This document shows, piece after piece, positions 62,792-64,000 of a stretch of 64,000 nucleotides of DNA. Each line of letters opens with the position of its first letter. Position 1 is the first letter of the stretch. The notes under the pieces were generated by a model. It saw only the letters and a program-made list of their open reading frames with translations. It was not told the origin of the DNA and did not search any database. The stretch covers positions 496,001 to 560,000 of the forward strand of contig NZ_BSND01000003.1 of the NCBI RefSeq assembly GCF_030159795.1, in the 5' to 3' direction. Origin of the DNA: Methylophaga thalassica (GTDB lineage: Bacteria > Pseudomonadota > Gammaproteobacteria > Nitrosococcales > Methylophagaceae). A program made the position numbers and the translations under genes.

Positions 62792-63124
62792 ATGTCAACT
62801 CAGCAATATTCCCGCCTGCGTCTCGTTCAGGCCATTTCTCAAAATGACTCACTCTATAATCCAGAGCCTAATTATCAAGTAAGCACCGGCACAGTCTGGG
62901 GCTGGCGTGATAGTGATAACGCCCCCTTAGTTATCCAGCTTTCTAACGGTATCCATTTCGCCTGCCCAGGCATCAGTAAAATAGCCAGACAATCGGCCTT
63001 AGCCCAGGGAGCCATCGGCCAGAAGGTTGCCTTTTATCATCGTGGGTTTGATATGCATGGAAAGCCACTTTTCCCCGTGTTCAAGACCTTATTAATCGGT
63101 GATGAGGTACATGGCCATGAGTAA
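62792..63124 (+). CDS. Hypothetical phage protein
   Basis: 110 aa with GGAG 6-9 bp before the ATG. Mixed alpha/beta, YQVSTGTVWGWRDSDNAPLVIQL and KVAFYHRGFDMHGKPLFPVF. No family recognised. Its end overlaps the BRO gene start by 8 bp. Confidence 0.6.
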   Translation: MSTQQYSRLRLVQAISQNDSLYNPEPNYQVSTGTVWGWRDSDNAPLVIQLSNGIHFACPGISKIARQSALAQGAIGQKVAFYHRGFDMHGKPLFPVFKTLLIGDEVHGHE

Positions 63125-63620
63125 TCTAAAAACACTAGCCAATCCATTCACCTTCAAAGGTCAGGATATTCGTGTAGCTGTAACCGAGCAGGGCGGTGTG
63201 TTATTTCATGCTGAAGATATTGCTGATGCGTTGGGGATGGATAGCAATACGCTGCAAGATGCCGTTCGTTTTATACCTGGTAACTGGCGTGTCGTTTTAC
63301 CAAACACCGATATGATTTTCTTAACTGAGCCGGCAGTGTTCAAACTGATATTCCATTATCAGTCTGAGCAGGCGGTATCATTGGCTGAGTGGATAGTGCA
63401 GGACGTACTATCCACATTAAGGAAGCATGATTTTTTCGGTGAACTCAATCCAGCGTTAAGACTGGAATATTCCAAAACTATCACCGACCTGTTGCAGCAA
63501 TTAACAAGCAACCGGTCGGGCCATGTCCGCGATGTATTAGTGGCAGAGCTGCGTGATTGCTGCAACCTGGTAGGCAAAGAGCTACCTGCAGAAATCAACA
63601 AAACCAGCATGCACTTCTGA
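63117..63620 (+). CDS. BRO family N-terminal domain protein
   Basis: 167 aa. Residues about 5-105 fit the Bro-N DNA-binding domain: NPFTFKGQDIRVAVTEQGG, LFHAEDIADALG and LTEPAVFKLIFHYQSEQAVSLAEWIVQDVLSTLRKHDFF. The C-terminal part is a helical bundle. Phage BRO proteins act as regulators or antirepressors. ATG 63117 chosen (GAGG at 9 bp); ATG 63111 is possible. Confidence 0.82.
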   Translation: MSNLKTLANPFTFKGQDIRVAVTEQGGVLFHAEDIADALGMDSNTLQDAVRFIPGNWRVVLPNTDMIFLTEPAVFKLIFHYQSEQAVSLAEWIVQDVLSTLRKHDFFGELNPALRLEYSKTITDLLQQLTSNRSGHVRDVLVAELRDCCNLVGKELPAEINKTSMHF

Positions 63621-63637
63621 TTTATTAAGGATGAGGT

Positions 63638-63814
63638 ATGAAACAATTGATAAGAGAAATGGAAGAGAAGGTCATCGCGTTACGTGGGGCCGCTCATGGA
63701 ATTGCAGCATCGATGGATGATGAAACCATCACCAGTCAACAAGCATATCAACTGCTGAAAGCACTGGCCGATAGTATGCAGGAAATCATCGATAAACGTT
63801 CCATACCAGAATAA
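63638..63814 (+). CDS. Small helical phage protein
   Basis: 58 aa, ATG 63638 preceded by AAGGATGAGG. All-helical composition (LLKALADSMQEIIDKR). Last gene of the three-gene right-arm operon before a terminator. Function unknown. Confidence 0.6.
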   Translation: MKQLIREMEEKVIALRGAAHGIAASMDDETITSQQAYQLLKALADSMQEIIDKRSIPE

Positions 63815-63829
63815 ATCATCACTCAGCAC

Positions 63830-63858
63830 GGGCCGGCTATTTAGTCGGCCCTTCTTTA
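63830..63858 (+). terminator. Terminator after right-arm operon
   Basis: GGGCCGGCT-ATTT-AGTCGGCCC with one G-U pair, followed by TTCTTTAT. Confidence 0.85.
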
Positions 63859-64000
63859 TATATAGGCCAAACATTCACTGGCCATTCTCACAAACAATAA
63901 AGACCAGGGCAGAATCTGACAGAAAATAATGTCGATGAATAGTGGCCAGTGGCCATCACCACCAAAGGCATCGGTGTCAGCTGCTGATAATGCACTGGCC

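Larger units (their letters stand above)
26479..64000. mobile_element. HP1/K139-like (P2-related) prophage, right end outside window
   Basis: From tRNA-Pro rightwards the window is phage: integrase, repressor, early genes, primase-helicase, Ogr, then portal, terminase, scaffold, capsid, tail, lysis, baseplate, fibre and spike genes in HP1/K139-like order, then accessory genes. The left junction is placed within the 3' half of tRNA-Pro by inference from integrase adjacency. I searched by eye for a second copy of the tRNA 3' end (TGTCCCGACCA) and did not find it before 64000. All structural genes appear intact, so the phage may be functional. Confidence 0.88.

Noticed and set aside
63877..64000. 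Repeated ACTGGCC/GGCCAGT words near the right edge
   Set aside because: Seven-base words recurring three or four times with irregular spacing; too short to call a repeat array, and there is no CRISPR-like periodicity anywhere in the window.
62455..64000. attR copy of tRNA-Pro 3' end
   Set aside because: The TGTCCCGACCA end was not found on either strand in the right arm.

Overview
The window reads as a gammaproteobacterial chromosome (about 1-26.5 kb) carrying a large, incompletely contained prophage (about 26.5 kb to the right edge). The conserved cluster thrS-infC-rpmI-rplT-pheS-pheT-ihfA-merR, ppsR-ppsA, uvrB and the tRNA genes are typical of Gammaproteobacteria. The NnrS/HPP pair, the VPLPA-CTERM protein and the CitE-like lyase recall marine methylotrophs such as Methylophaga, but that genus is an impression, not something the sequence proves.

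Chromosomal part. 1-1.3 kb holds the end of an NnrS protein and an HPP-family membrane protein. 1.5-2.4 kb is an AT-rich pair of small membrane-protein genes separated by a sequence with attC (integron recombination site) architecture, so at least one is probably a gene cassette. Then come hypothetical proteins, a VPLPA-CTERM exported protein, a thioredoxin and an M23 peptidase. tRNA-Asn, aspartate aminotransferase, uvrB and tRNA-Val precede the translation cluster, where infC begins with the rare codon ATC. A tight four-gene unit (cupredoxin-like protein, degenerate-GGDEF/intact-EAL sensor, DUF3034 protein, lipoprotein-type truncated globin) looks like a signalling/redox operon. A CitE-like lyase and ppsR-ppsA end the chromosomal segment at tRNA-Pro(GGG).

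Prophage. A tyrosine integrase lies next to tRNA-Pro and the structural genes follow the HP1/K139 branch of P2-like myophages: early control (repressor, HTH proteins), a large primase-helicase rather than a P2-type HUH replication protein, a run of small accessory genes including a phage-borne csrA, an Ogr-type late activator, portal and terminase leftward, then scaffold/protease, capsid, small terminase, head and tail completion, sheath, tube, decoration-like proteins, lysis cassette, tail chaperones, tape measure, baseplate, fibre and spike rightward. The right arm carries probable morons: an SRAP-like protein, a secreted protein, a Com-like regulator overlapping a DNA methyltransferase, two leftward membrane/zinc-ribbon genes, then a structured leader followed by a small operon with a BRO-N protein. 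attR was not seen, so the element runs past base 64000.

The most notable points are: a perfect 9-bp hairpin that puts the methyltransferase start codon in its loop, inside the overlap with com (a Mu com/mom-like arrangement); a 42-bp inverted repeat enclosing a 375-bp AT-rich segment just upstream of the integrase; a lambda-type GGGAAAG slippery site that would extend the tail chaperone; a nested Rz1 lipoprotein gene; a lysis gene with an L,D-transpeptidase-like His/SAGC signature; phage-encoded CsrA; the attC-like site; and an Ash-type structured leader near the right end.
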